A stretch of DNA of 60,530 bases, from contig CAZVCG010000007.1 of assembly GCA_964626265.1 (NCBI GenBank), positions 1 to 60,530 on the forward strand. Direction: 5' to 3'. This document shows positions 34,698 to 42,755 of this stretch, piece after piece. How positions within the stretch are numbered: position 1 is the stretch's first letter; the number at the start of each line of letters is the position of its first letter. Under the pieces are notes generated by a model. That model was not told where the DNA came from. It saw only the letters and a program-made list of their open reading frames with translations, and made no database searches. This stretch comes from CAZVCG01 sp964626265. Its GTDB lineage: Bacteria > Pseudomonadota > Alphaproteobacteria > UBA9219. The position numbers and the translations under genes are program-made.

Positions 34698-35072
34698 ATG
34701 AAGTCATGCCTTATAGTCGATGACAGCCGGGTTATCCGTAAGGTCGCCCGGCAAATTTTTGAGTCTTCAGGCTTCACGTGCGAAGAAGCCGAAGACGGAA
34801 AAATTGCGTTGGAAGCTTGTCAGGCAAAGTTGCCTGACGTTGTTTTATTGGACTGGAACATGCCTGTCATGGATGGTATCCAGTTTTTGAAGGCTCTGCG
34901 GCAGTTGCCAAACGGCAGCGCGCCAGTAGTGGTTTTTTGCACGACAGAAAATGACCTAATGCATATTCAGGAAGCTCTCGCCAATGGCGCCAACGAATAT
35001 ATCATGAAGCCCTTTGATGCGGACATTGTGCGCAGCAAACTTTGTCAGCTGGGCCTCATCGAGTATCAATGA
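34698..35072 (+). CDS. cheY: chemotaxis response regulator CheY
   Basis: A 124-residue stand-alone receiver. All phosphorylation residues are present: acidic pair Asp8-Asp9 in LIVDDSRV, phospho-acceptor Asp52 in LLDWNMPVMDG, switch Thr82/Thr83 and Lys104 in YIMKPFDAD. It is expected to bind the flagellar switch (FliM/FliN) when phosphorylated by CheA. It lies 51 bp after cheW and 6 bp before cheB in the same operon. An alternative role as a phosphate sink cannot be excluded from sequence. Confidence 0.96.
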   Translation: MKSCLIVDDSRVIRKVARQIFESSGFTCEEAEDGKIALEACQAKLPDVVLLDWNMPVMDGIQFLKALRQLPNGSAPVVVFCTTENDLMHIQEALANGANEYIMKPFDADIVRSKLCQLGLIEYQ

Positions 35073-35078
35073 TAGATT

Positions 35079-36305
35079 ATGTATATGGGCAGCACCTCTT
35101 CACAAAACGATGATGGAAACCTTTCAGGCGGCGACGTTTATCGCGTGATGGTCGTCGATGATTCGGCATTCATTCGCGGCGCCATGGCGCGCGCCTTGGA
35201 AGGCGATCCGAACATTTTGGTCGTGGCTTCGGTCAGCAACGGCGAGCTTGCCGTAAGGGGCCTTCGCCGCGATCCTGTCGACGTCGTCGTCCTCGACATC
35301 GAAATGCCCGTAATGGACGGCTTGACGGCGCTGCCTCAACTTAAAGCCATTGATCCTGCCGTTCAAATCATCATGGCTTCGACATTGACCCAGAAAAACG
35401 CCGAGATCAGTTTGAAGGCCATGTCGTTGGGGGCGACGGATTATATTCCCAAACCCTCTTCAAGCCATGAACTCATGGGCGCTGAGGCGTTCAAAAAAGA
35501 GCTGGTCGAAAAGGTCAAAGCGCTTGGCTCGCTGGCAAGGCGAACGGGAGTTCGGTTGCCTCCAGGTGAGTTGCCCCGCAAGCCGATTGGCGCTCCTGCT
35601 GCACATACGGCAAGACATGGTGATCTTGCGGCCGATAAATCAGCTAATCGGGTAGGCAAGACCTACCTTTTCACGCCTCCTGGCAGTCCAAAGGAAATTG
35701 TCCTGCGCAAGGAACCGATTACGCGACCTGACGTTATCGCTATCGGCAGTTCGACCGGTGGGCCGCAAGCGTTGTTTACCGTCGTCAAGGACATGGGGGG
35801 CTGGTTGCCTCAACCAGTCGTTATAACCCAGCATATGCCGCCGTCTTTCACGTCCATATTGGCCGACCATATATCGCGGCAATGCAATGTGACGTGCAAG
35901 GAGGCGAAGGACGGCGATGTCCTGGAACCGCGGCATTACTACGTAGCTCCTGGCGATTTTCACATGTTGATCGAGCTAAGGGCAGGCGTACCCACCGTTA
36001 AAATCGTTAAAGATCCGCCAGAAAACTTCTGCCGTCCCGCCGTCGATCCCATGTTGCGTTCGTTGATCGGCGTATTCGGTAAGAGGATATTGACGGTTAT
36101 CCTGACAGGTATGGGTCAAGATGGCATGAAGGGCTGCGATGCGTTAGTCAAGGCCGGCGGCGCGGTCGTTGCGCAGGACGAAGCCACAAGCGTTGTTTGG
36201 GGAATGCCGGGCGCGGTCGCCATGGCCGGACTTTGTTCTGCCGTTTTGCCTGTATCGGAAATTGGTAAATATGTTCGCCAGACCGTCATGGGGGCGCGAA
36301 CATGA
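35079..36305 (+). CDS. cheB: chemotaxis methylesterase/glutamine deamidase CheB
   Basis: A 408-residue receptor-demethylating enzyme controlled by phosphorylation. The N-terminal receiver has VMVVDDSAFI and Asp73 in VVLDIEMPVMDG. A flexible linker of about 60 residues follows. The C-terminal esterase has its triad in IGSSTGGPQALFTV (Ser, near residue 225), VVITQHMPPSFT (His, near 250) and LTGMGQDGMKG (Asp, near 347). The start codon has no obvious SD; an in-frame ATG two codons later is equally possible. It overlaps cheR by ATGA. Confidence 0.97.
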   Translation: MYMGSTSSQNDDGNLSGGDVYRVMVVDDSAFIRGAMARALEGDPNILVVASVSNGELAVRGLRRDPVDVVVLDIEMPVMDGLTALPQLKAIDPAVQIIMASTLTQKNAEISLKAMSLGATDYIPKPSSSHELMGAEAFKKELVEKVKALGSLARRTGVRLPPGELPRKPIGAPAAHTARHGDLAADKSANRVGKTYLFTPPGSPKEIVLRKEPITRPDVIAIGSSTGGPQALFTVVKDMGGWLPQPVVITQHMPPSFTSILADHISRQCNVTCKEAKDGDVLEPRHYYVAPGDFHMLIELRAGVPTVKIVKDPPENFCRPAVDPMLRSLIGVFGKRILTVILTGMGQDGMKGCDALVKAGGAVVAQDEATSVVWGMPGAVAMAGLCSAVLPVSEIGKYVRQTVMGART

Positions 36306-37201
36306 AGCCGGAGGATTTCGACCTCTTTTCCGTCATCGTGAAGCAGCGTTCTGGCCTCATCCTGACGCCGGACAAAGCCTATTTGCTGGAATCACGCCTT
36401 GTTCCGGTGGCGCGTAAGTGGAACCTCAAGACGATCGAGGATATTGCCGCCGCCATACGCGCGCGCCGCGACGAAACGATGTTGCGCGACATTACAGAGG
36501 CGATGACTACGAACGAAACTTTTTTCTTTCGGGATCAAAAGCCTTTCGACCAGTTCAAGAGCGCCGTTCTGCCCAAATTGCTGCAGTCCCGCGCCGCAAA
36601 GAAGCAAATACGCATCTGGTCGGCGGCTTCTTCAAGCGGACAGGAGGCCTATTCCCTCGCCATGATCCTGACGGAAGAGGCGATCAAGCTTCAGGGCTGG
36701 AAAATTGACATTGTCGGAACGGACCTTTCATCCGAGATGGTGGAAAGGGCCAAGCGGGGCGTTTACTCGCAGTTCGAGGTTCAACGCGGCTTGCCCATTA
36801 CTTTGCTTGTCAAATATTTTACCCAGATCGGCACGGATAAATGGCAGATCAAGGACAGCATTCGCCAAATGGTGCAATTCCGCGAGGGCAACCTGCTTAT
36901 GGATTTCGGGCCTATAGGTTCGTTTGACGTGATCTTCTGCCGGAACGTGCTAATTTATTTCGATCAGCCTACCAAAACACGCGTACTTGAAAACATGGCG
37001 AATATTATGCCTCCGGACGGCACGTTGTTCCTGGGCGGGGCGGAAACGGTTCTGGGAATTACCGAAAGGTTCAAGCCTGTGGACGGTGAACGCGGTCTAT
37101 ACGCGCTGGCGGAGAAGGGCGGGGCTGTTTCACGCGCCGCCTCTACAGGTGTCGGAGGGCTTGCGGCTCCGGTAGGTTCCGGACTGCATGCTCCAGCCTA
37201 A
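36302..37201 (+). CDS. cheR: chemotaxis protein methyltransferase CheR
   Basis: A 299-residue SAM-dependent methyltransferase acting on receptor glutamates, antagonist of CheB. The N-terminal helical domain with the family pattern FSVIVKQRSGLIL is followed by MTTNETFFFRDQKPFDQF (near 62). The SAM-binding motif is WSAASSSGQEAYSLAMIL (near 105), and FDVIFCRNVLIYFDQ (near 208) lies in the catalytic half. The C-terminal 25 residues are Gly/Ala-rich and probably disordered. Last gene of the che operon; a terminator follows about 30 bases after the stop. Confidence 0.97.
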   Translation: MKPEDFDLFSVIVKQRSGLILTPDKAYLLESRLVPVARKWNLKTIEDIAAAIRARRDETMLRDITEAMTTNETFFFRDQKPFDQFKSAVLPKLLQSRAAKKQIRIWSAASSSGQEAYSLAMILTEEAIKLQGWKIDIVGTDLSSEMVERAKRGVYSQFEVQRGLPITLLVKYFTQIGTDKWQIKDSIRQMVQFREGNLLMDFGPIGSFDVIFCRNVLIYFDQPTKTRVLENMANIMPPDGTLFLGGAETVLGITERFKPVDGERGLYALAEKGGAVSRAASTGVGGLAAPVGSGLHAPA

Positions 37202-37232
37202 ACGTTATAACAAGTTGCCATGATATAAAAGA

Positions 37233-37268
37233 AACCGCACGTCTCTAACGTGCGGTTGCTTTATTTTA
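37233..37268. terminator. bidirectional terminator between cheR and ctrA
   Basis: A perfect 10-bp stem AACCGCACGT (37233-37242) with ACGTGCGGTT (37248-37257), loop CTCTA, followed by GCTTTATTTT. It lies between the convergent ends of cheR and ctrA and has A-rich sequence on the other side, so it can serve both. Confidence 0.85.
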
Positions 37269-37284
37269 CAGTCCTAACGTCTAT

Positions 37285-38007
37285 TTACGCGCCTTGGGCG
37301 GCCTTGACGTGCGGCTTTAGACTTTCAACGCCAGGCGGGTCGCGCAGAACATAGCCGCGGCCCCAAACGGTCTCGATGTAGTTTTCGCCCCCAGCCGCAT
37401 GCGCCAATTTCTTTCTCAATTTGCAAACGAAGACGTCGATGATCTTGAGTTCTGGTTCGTCCATGCCGCCATAAAGGTGGTTCAGGAACATTTCCTTGGT
37501 TAACGTCGTGCCTTTGCGCAGGCTCAGCAGCTCAAGGATGCCATATTCCTTGCCGGTGAGATGTAAGGGTTTTCCGTCGACTTCGACGGTGCGCGCGTCA
37601 AGGTTAACCGTCAGCTTACCCGTGCGAATAACGCTGTCGGAATGGCCTTTGCTGCGGCGGATGATGGCGTGGATGCGGGCGACGAGTTCGCGGCGGTCGA
37701 AGGGTTTGGTGAGGTAATCGTCCGCGCCGAAGCCGAGGCCTTTGATCTTGTTGTCGAGTTCCGAAAGACCCGAAAGAATAAGAATCGGCGTAGTCACCCG
37801 TGCGGCTCTTAATCTTCTTAAGACTTCATACCCGTCGATATCGGGAAGCATGAGGTCGAGAATAATGATGTCGTAATCGTAAAGCTTGCCGATTTCGAGG
37901 CCGTCTTCACCCAAATCGGTGGTGTCGACGATAAATCCTTCAGCTTGCAGCATAAGTTCGATACTCTTCGCTACCGAGGTATCGTCTTCAACGAGCAAAA
38001 CGCGCAT
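37285..38007 (-). CDS. ctrA: cell-cycle master response regulator CtrA
   Basis: OmpR-family DNA-binding regulator that binds TTAA-N7-TTAA sites, controlling flagellar, chemotaxis and division genes in alphaproteobacteria. 240 residues. The receiver has LLVEDDTSVAKSIELMLQ and phospho-acceptor Asp51 (IIILDLMLPDIDGY), with Lys in DDYLTKPFDRREL. The winged-helix domain follows: LHLTGKEYGILELLSLRKG, MFLNHLYGGMDEPELKIIDV and VWGRGYVLRDP. These segments are near-identical across CtrA proteins, so assignment is secure. The C-terminus ends in small residues (AAQGA), not the Ala-Ala I associate with ClpXP recognition in Caulobacter. It is divergent from fliI. Confidence 0.98.
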   Translation of the reverse strand: MRVLLVEDDTSVAKSIELMLQAEGFIVDTTDLGEDGLEIGKLYDYDIIILDLMLPDIDGYEVLRRLRAARVTTPILILSGLSELDNKIKGLGFGADDYLTKPFDRRELVARIHAIIRRSKGHSDSVIRTGKLTVNLDARTVEVDGKPLHLTGKEYGILELLSLRKGTTLTKEMFLNHLYGGMDEPELKIIDVFVCKLRKKLAHAAGGENYIETVWGRGYVLRDPPGVESLKPHVKAAQGA

Positions 38008-38100
38008 GTTATGGCCTCAAAAGGTCTATGGTGGGGCTTCCGTTATGTACCTGACGTTACAGAGAGAAAACGCCGCGAGCCGGGGTCTCTCTCCTTCGCG

Positions 38101-38178
38101 TTAACTTTAGTTTACAACATTTTGCCAAAAACGTTTAAGAAAAAGTAAACTTTATTAACGGCAACACAAATTTAACCA
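38101..38178. promoter_or_regulatory. CtrA-box-like motifs between ctrA and fliI
   Basis: TTAA-N7-TTAC at 38101-38115 is one base from the CtrA consensus TTAA-N7-TTAA, and a half-site-like TTAACCA lies at 38172-38178. They stand between ctrA (start 38007) and fliI (start 38242), suggesting CtrA autoregulation and control of fliI. There is no GANTC in this gap, unlike ctrA P1 of Caulobacter. Confidence 0.5.
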
Positions 38179-38241
38179 AAAAAGCATTTCTCTTTATAAT
38201 CCATAGTGTTAGCTTTGTCACGTTTCAGGAGCCTCAAAACC

Positions 38242-39579
38242 ATGACGACAGAGCCTAACCGAATCATCGCCGAGATCGAGGCGTTGCCGTCGATGAAAGT
38301 CTTTGGGCGGGTAACGGGGGTGCAGGGTCTTTTGGTCGAGGTGTCAGGCATCGAACGCCATTTATCGGTGGGGGGACGATGCAACGTGATTGCGCGCGGC
38401 GACCGCCGCGTGATGTGCGAAGTTGTGGGTTTCCGGGACAACAGCGCGCTGCTTTTGCCGTTCAGCTCGCTCGACGGCATAGGGCTTGGATGCAAAGCCG
38501 AGGTCGCGGAATCCCAGCCGACGATTTCCCCTACGCAAGCCTGGCTTGGGCGCGTGATCAACGCGATGGGCGAGCCGATTGACGGTGGCCCGCCGCTGCC
38601 GATCGGCGACAGCCCACATCCCATTCGCAACATGCCGCCGCCCGCGCACATGCGCCAACGCGTTGGCGGCAAGCTTGATCTCGGCGTGCGCGCCATCAAC
38701 ACATTCCTGACATGCTGCAGCGGCCAGCGTATGGGCATCTTTGCCGGATCGGGTGTCGGAAAATCGATCTTGATGTCGATGATAGCGCGGTACACATCGG
38801 CGGACGTTTCGGTGATAGGCCTGATCGGCGAACGCGGTCGTGAGGTGCAAGAGTTTATTCACGACGATCTCGGCCCCGAAGGTCTGGCGCGCAGCGTCGT
38901 CGTTGTCGCGACGTCGGACGAAGCGCCGTTGATGCGCCGCCAAGCCGCCTATATGACTCTTGCCGTTGCCGAATATTTCCGAGATTTGGGCGAGAACGTT
39001 TTGTGTTTGATGGACAGCGTGACGCGTTTCGCCATGTCACAACGCGAGATTGGCCTTGCGGCGGGTGAGCCGCCGACAACAAAAGGATATCCGCCGACAA
39101 CATTCGCCGAGATGCCGCGTTTGCTTGAACGCGCCGGGCCGGGCGAGGGCGGCAAAGGCAGCATTACAGGGCTTTTCACGGTTTTGGTGGACGGCGACGA
39201 TCATAACGAGCCGATTGCTGACGCCGTGCGCGGCATTCTCGACGGGCATATAGTTCTAGAGCGCGGAATTGCCGAGCGTGGCCGCTATCCCGCCATCAAC
39301 ATTTTGCGCAGCGTGTCGCGAACGATGCCAGCGTGCAATTCGGATGCCGAAAATGATCTTGTCAACACGGCGCGGCGGCATCTGGCAGAATACGAAAATA
39401 TGGCGGAAATGATCCGTTTGGGAGCCTACCGCAAGGGCACGAACAAGGATGTCGATGAGGCCATGACATACTACGGGCCGATCGAGGATTTCTTGCGCCA
39501 AGGCAAGACCGAGAGCGATACGATAGCGGGCGGCTATGCCAAGTTGGCGGAAATATTGGGCATGACGTGGACGGCGTAG
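38242..39579 (+). CDS. fliI: flagellum-specific ATPase FliI
   Basis: ATPase of the flagellar type III export apparatus, related to F1 beta. 445 residues. The Walker A motif GIFAGSGVGKSILMSM lies near residue 165. LIGERGREVQEFI (near 193), the Walker B-like LCLMDSVTRFAMSQRE (near 253) and GEPPTTKGYPPTTFAEMPRL (near 275) are hallmark segments. I chose the ATG at 38242, with AGGAG about 10 bases before it; the frame is open 12 codons further upstream without support. It is followed by fliJ after 13 bp. Confidence 0.98.
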   Translation: MTTEPNRIIAEIEALPSMKVFGRVTGVQGLLVEVSGIERHLSVGGRCNVIARGDRRVMCEVVGFRDNSALLLPFSSLDGIGLGCKAEVAESQPTISPTQAWLGRVINAMGEPIDGGPPLPIGDSPHPIRNMPPPAHMRQRVGGKLDLGVRAINTFLTCCSGQRMGIFAGSGVGKSILMSMIARYTSADVSVIGLIGERGREVQEFIHDDLGPEGLARSVVVVATSDEAPLMRRQAAYMTLAVAEYFRDLGENVLCLMDSVTRFAMSQREIGLAAGEPPTTKGYPPTTFAEMPRLLERAGPGEGGKGSITGLFTVLVDGDDHNEPIADAVRGILDGHIVLERGIAERGRYPAINILRSVSRTMPACNSDAENDLVNTARRHLAEYENMAEMIRLGAYRKGTNKDVDEAMTYYGPIEDFLRQGKTESDTIAGGYAKLAEILGMTWTA

Positions 39580-39592
39580 GTTCTGAAAGCGC

Positions 39593-40027
39593 ATGAAATC
39601 GCTTGGCACGCTCATCAAACTTCAAAAAACGCGCGTGGATGAGCAACGCATGTTGCTGGCCAAGCTGCAAGCGCGGCTCGACCAGATTGTGAGCGAGATT
39701 GCCGATCATGAAATCCGGCAAGCGCGGGAACAGGTTGAGGTTAAGAAAAACCCCCAATCAGCATTGACTTATGGCGAGTTTGTCAAATGGGCGATCAAAC
39801 ATTCCGAAGAACTTGAAAAACAGCGTGTGACGGCGGTGAAGGCCGTGGACATCGCTCGCGACAGGCTGGCGGAACTTTTCGAAGAACAAAAGCGCTATGA
39901 GATTGCCGAGGCCAACCGCATCGAGGAAGAGCGGCAGGAGCAGTTGCGGCAAGAAACGCTCTATCTGGATGAAGTCGGCAGCGTGGCCCACGAGCGCAAA
40001 ATGCGGCGGGCGAAGCGGTCAAAATAA
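39593..40027 (+). CDS. fliJ: flagellar export chaperone FliJ
   Basis: A 144-residue, highly charged, almost fully coiled-coil protein following fliI, the position and character of FliJ, which stimulates the export ATPase and escorts chaperones. The N-terminus LGTLIKLQKTRVDEQRMLLA and the ERQEQLRQETLYLDEVG tail fit the alphaproteobacterial family. FliJ sequences are poorly conserved, so the call rests largely on context and coiled-coil pattern. No flagellar gene follows; the accessory insert begins after it. Confidence 0.88.
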   Translation: MKSLGTLIKLQKTRVDEQRMLLAKLQARLDQIVSEIADHEIRQAREQVEVKKNPQSALTYGEFVKWAIKHSEELEKQRVTAVKAVDIARDRLAELFEEQKRYEIAEANRIEEERQEQLRQETLYLDEVGSVAHERKMRRAKRSK

Positions 40028-40639
40028 CTCAGACGCGGATAATGGCTTTAAGGTCTACGGCAAGCCGGTACGGCGTGATGGTTGAATGAACGAAAACTGC
40101 GCACCTTTAAGCCAGCGCAACGCTGTGATGACTTCAAGGTGCGCGATGCGGCATCGATCCCGCTCTAAAGCGTTTTTAAGGGCCTGAAATCCCGTGTTAA
40201 GCCAATAAAATACGTCCAAAATCCCGCCCTAGAGCAGCGCCTTTCCCGAAACGCCCGGTTTAGAGCAGCGCTTTTGCAACCAAAAACCTTTCCTAAGGCA
40301 ACGTTTATGGACGTAGTTCATACACCAAAACGCGTTGATCAAATCGCCAAAACATTAACCAGTTGACGGTTTTGGGGAAGGATTGAGGCGGCGGTACTCA
40401 GCCTGAACGACACCTTATTCTGCATCTCATTAAATCAATCATCTTACAGTGCAAGAGAGTTAAATAGTCTCTTGTAATTATACGAAATGGCGGGTTGCTA
40501 CATCACATAAGGTTTCAATATATGCCAGGTATATACAAACGTTATTATGGAAAATTGACATTAGAGCGTAAGAAAGGCGGAGTAAAGCAAAAGGAATTGT
40601 CAGTAAATATCATCATAATTTTGATGAAAGGCTTTTTGC
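40028..40639. other. 612-bp gene-poor boundary before the RiPP-like locus
   Basis: No convincing gene apart from one weak small ORF at its end. The first half resembles the flagellar side in composition; the second half turns AT-rich. An 11-mer TAGAGCAGCGC is directly repeated at 40230-40240 and 40261-40271, and TCTAAAGCGTTTTT at 40165-40178 is a looser relative. A CtrA half-site-like TTAACCA lies at 40355-40361 without an evident target gene. This may be the scar of an insertion or deletion between flagellar blocks. Confidence 0.5.
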
Positions 40640-40665
40640 ATGGCGGCGGCCAAAAAAACTTATGA
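40522..40665 (+). CDS. possible 47-residue small ORF
   Basis: A short frame preceded by TAAGG about 9 bases before the ATG. The product has a basic middle (KLTLERKKGGVKQKEL), a short hydrophobic run (VNIIIILMKGF) and ends HGGGQKNL. It overlaps the start of the next small gene by 26 bases in another frame. No homology is recognised. It could be a small membrane-active peptide or chance; the SD is the only support. Confidence 0.22.
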   Translation: MPGIYKRYYGKLTLERKKGGVKQKELSVNIIIILMKGFLHGGGQKNL

Positions 40666-40876
40666 TCAATTATATTTTGAGCAGATCCTTAATAAGGCTG
40701 ACATATCTGGATGTAATGTGAGCGCCGAAGAAATCGCGGAATTATACCGTTTGGCGAATGAATACGATGATTATGCTATAGAAGAAATAAATATTGAGTC
40801 CCCGCAAAAAACTGGGCTGACACAAAAGCTAATTAGATTGTTGAAGTGGCCTTTATCGCGGCTAGAGAGACAATAA
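40640..40876 (+). CDS. small unknown protein, 78 aa, near the RiPP-like cluster
   Basis: A 78-residue protein with a good ribosome binding site (GAAAGG, 8 bases upstream). The N-terminal half is helical and acidic (SAEEIAELYRLANEYDDY, residues 28-45); the C-terminus is basic and amphipathic (LIRLLKWPLSRLERQ). One Cys (25). It is not a recognised recognition-element domain and lacks a core-like Cys/Gly region, so it is unlikely to be a second precursor, though that is not excluded. It is on the same strand as the radical SAM gene, 257 bp upstream, in the same AT-rich tract. Function unknown. Confidence 0.6.
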   Translation: MAAAKKTYDQLYFEQILNKADISGCNVSAEEIAELYRLANEYDDYAIEEINIESPQKTGLTQKLIRLLKWPLSRLERQ

Positions 40877-41133
40877 CGAAGATTTCTGTGTACCTTAAAA
40901 GCAAAACAACATCCAAAAGACTCAGGAAAGCCGAAATTGGAGCAGCTTCGGTCTTAACAATAATCTATAAAAACCGCACAAGCCACTGAACTATATCTAT
41001 CCGATACGGTGAAGAACCTTTTTCCGTACTTATTCCACCTTTTTTCAATACACTAAACGATTATCTTATGGGTGAAGGTGTAGCCATCACATTAGCTAAT
41101 AATTTCAATTACGGATGTTTTTAGGAGCAAGAC

Positions 41134-42495
41134 ATGCCCAATAAATCGGCGATATCGTTTCATGATATAAAATCGCCTTTGTCTGTTCAATTTGAACTGA
41201 CGGGGGCATGTAATCATAAATGCATTCATTGCTATAACTATTGGCGAGATCCGGGTGAATCTGTTGGCACAATATTAAAAGTTGATCTCGAAAATGTTAT
41301 GGCCAAGCTAGCGGCATCTGAAACCCAGCTTATAGTATTCACCGGCGGCGAGCCCCTATTGGTGCCGGACTTGCTGTTTAGCGGAATCGATTTGGCCCAA
41401 AAATATGGGATACAGTGTGGGCTTAACACCAATCTATCGTTATTAACGCAGGATATGGCCGTTGAATTGAAGAGGAGAGGTATGGGTGTTTTAACCTCTT
41501 TCCCAACACACGATCCAAAAACATTTGATGAAATAGTCGGGCGCGAAGGCGCTTACCAGCGCGTGTATAAGGGAATAAAAACTGCGCAAAGGAATGGCAT
41601 CCCAGTATTTGCCAATATGGTGGTCATGCAACAAAACTTCGGCCACGTCATCGACACGGCGCTTTTTCTACGTAATGAAGGAATTTACGAGTTTTCAGCC
41701 ACGCGCGTACACCCAACGCAATCTTCAAGAAATTATGACGAGCTAAAACTGAGCAAAGAGCAGATGATGTCCATCCTAGACGACTTAATCGAGCTTCGTG
41801 ATGCGTGGGACATGAAAGTCGACTCTTTGTCTTGTTATTCGCGCTGCATGATTGGCGATCTAAAAAAATATGGATCGCTCATGCTGGAACGTCATTGCAC
41901 GGCGGGCAAAGTCGAGGCAGCGATCGGTCCGGACGGCAGTATGCGCGCATGCGCCCATTCAGACGAGGTTTATGGGAATGTCATTAAAGAAGATATCCCT
42001 GAAGTTTGGGAGCGTATGAAAGAATGGCGTGATGGTTCTTTGATCCCCGAGGTTTGTGAACCATGCAAGTGTGTTGCCGTTTGTGGGGGCGGATGCCGCG
42101 CAGACGCGAAATATACGCAAGGCTCAAAAGATAAAGTCGATCCCTATGTTGTTTTGGGGGCTTTCGAAGGCGAGTTCCCGCCGCTTGCAGAGCTACCAAA
42201 AATTGATCCTGACGCCATCATGGTCGTCAATCCCAATTTGCGCTTTCGTGAAGAAGAAATAGGCACGTTCCTTGTTTGTGGGTCAACAAGGAAGCTCGTT
42301 ACCCACGACACGGCCGATTTGCTGCGTTCAATGAGAGAGGCGCCGTTTGTCTTGAGTGAAATTATTGAAAGGCACAAATTGGATAACGGCTTTGCAATGG
42401 AATTTTTTGCAAGCTTAACAAAGGACAGGGTAATTGGGGAATCGGATAAGTGTAGCCATGCACGCTGTGATCCAAATGCACGATTGGAAATGTAA
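41134..42495 (+). CDS. radical SAM/SPASM peptide-modifying enzyme with PqqD-like tail
   Basis: A 453-residue radical SAM enzyme, predicted to modify the small peptide encoded directly after it. The SAM cluster motif is CNHKCIHC (Cys26, 30, 33), followed by TGGEP (70-74). The SPASM domain for auxiliary clusters has Cys255, Cys273 and the exact spacing C-x2-C-x5-C-x3-C at Cys308, 311, 317, 321, with further Cys at 440 and 445. Residues about 366-432 (NPNLRFREEEIGTFLVCGST then LVTHDTADLL) resemble PqqD-type leader-binding domains, so recognition and catalysis may be fused. AGGAG lies 7 bases upstream. AT-rich codon use differs from the flagellar neighbours. Exact chemistry cannot be told from sequence. 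Confidence 0.93.
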   Translation: MPNKSAISFHDIKSPLSVQFELTGACNHKCIHCYNYWRDPGESVGTILKVDLENVMAKLAASETQLIVFTGGEPLLVPDLLFSGIDLAQKYGIQCGLNTNLSLLTQDMAVELKRRGMGVLTSFPTHDPKTFDEIVGREGAYQRVYKGIKTAQRNGIPVFANMVVMQQNFGHVIDTALFLRNEGIYEFSATRVHPTQSSRNYDELKLSKEQMMSILDDLIELRDAWDMKVDSLSCYSRCMIGDLKKYGSLMLERHCTAGKVEAAIGPDGSMRACAHSDEVYGNVIKEDIPEVWERMKEWRDGSLIPEVCEPCKCVAVCGGGCRADAKYTQGSKDKVDPYVVLGAFEGEFPPLAELPKIDPDAIMVVNPNLRFREEEIGTFLVCGSTRKLVTHDTADLLRSMREAPFVLSEIIERHKLDNGFAMEFFASLTKDRVIGESDKCSHARCDPNARLEM

Positions 42496-42519
42496 CCTAG
42501 CCACCATAAGGAGAGAAAA

Positions 42520-42726
42520 ATGAGAACATCATTAGATGCAAATACATTGTTACAAGGTAAGCCGGGGCTTCAAATCGGATATCTTTCTTCAATAAAAATA
42601 TCTGGTGAGCCCACACGTCCGTTGTCGCGTGAAGATAATGGATATGGTTGTGCTTGCGATAGCTGCGGCGGATGGAATAATATTCATAATAAGGACAGGT
42701 TTTTCAGTCCTGGCCTTGGCAATTAA
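42520..42726 (+). CDS. candidate RiPP precursor peptide, 68 aa
   Basis: A 68-residue peptide starting 24 bp after the radical SAM gene, with the strongest ribosome binding site of the region (AAGGAGAG). The N-terminal 38 residues are leader-like (LLQGKPGLQIGYLSSIKIS). The C-terminal part is Gly-, Asn- and Cys-rich: DNGYGCACDSCGGWNN (residues 39-54) with Cys44, Cys46 and Cys49, then Lys58 and a FFSPGLGN end. Compact Cys-x-Cys-x2-Cys cores next to SPASM enzymes suggest thioether crosslinks (sactipeptide or ranthipeptide-like). No double-glycine cleavage site is clear and no known family matches. A small iron-sulfur or zinc protein is the alternative. Confidence 0.72.
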   Translation: MRTSLDANTLLQGKPGLQIGYLSSIKISGEPTRPLSREDNGYGCACDSCGGWNNIHNKDRFFSPGLGN

Positions 42727-42755
42727 GTCTTGAGCTATAAAGTCTTTATGTGAAT

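Noticed and set aside
39897..40085. Frame overlapping and extending beyond the fliJ 3' end
   Set aside because: It is an out-of-frame shadow of fliJ without its own start signal.
41068..41124. 18-codon frame just before the radical SAM gene
   Set aside because: No SD; the stop merely falls next to the radical SAM ribosome binding site. Mentioned only as a remote peptide possibility.
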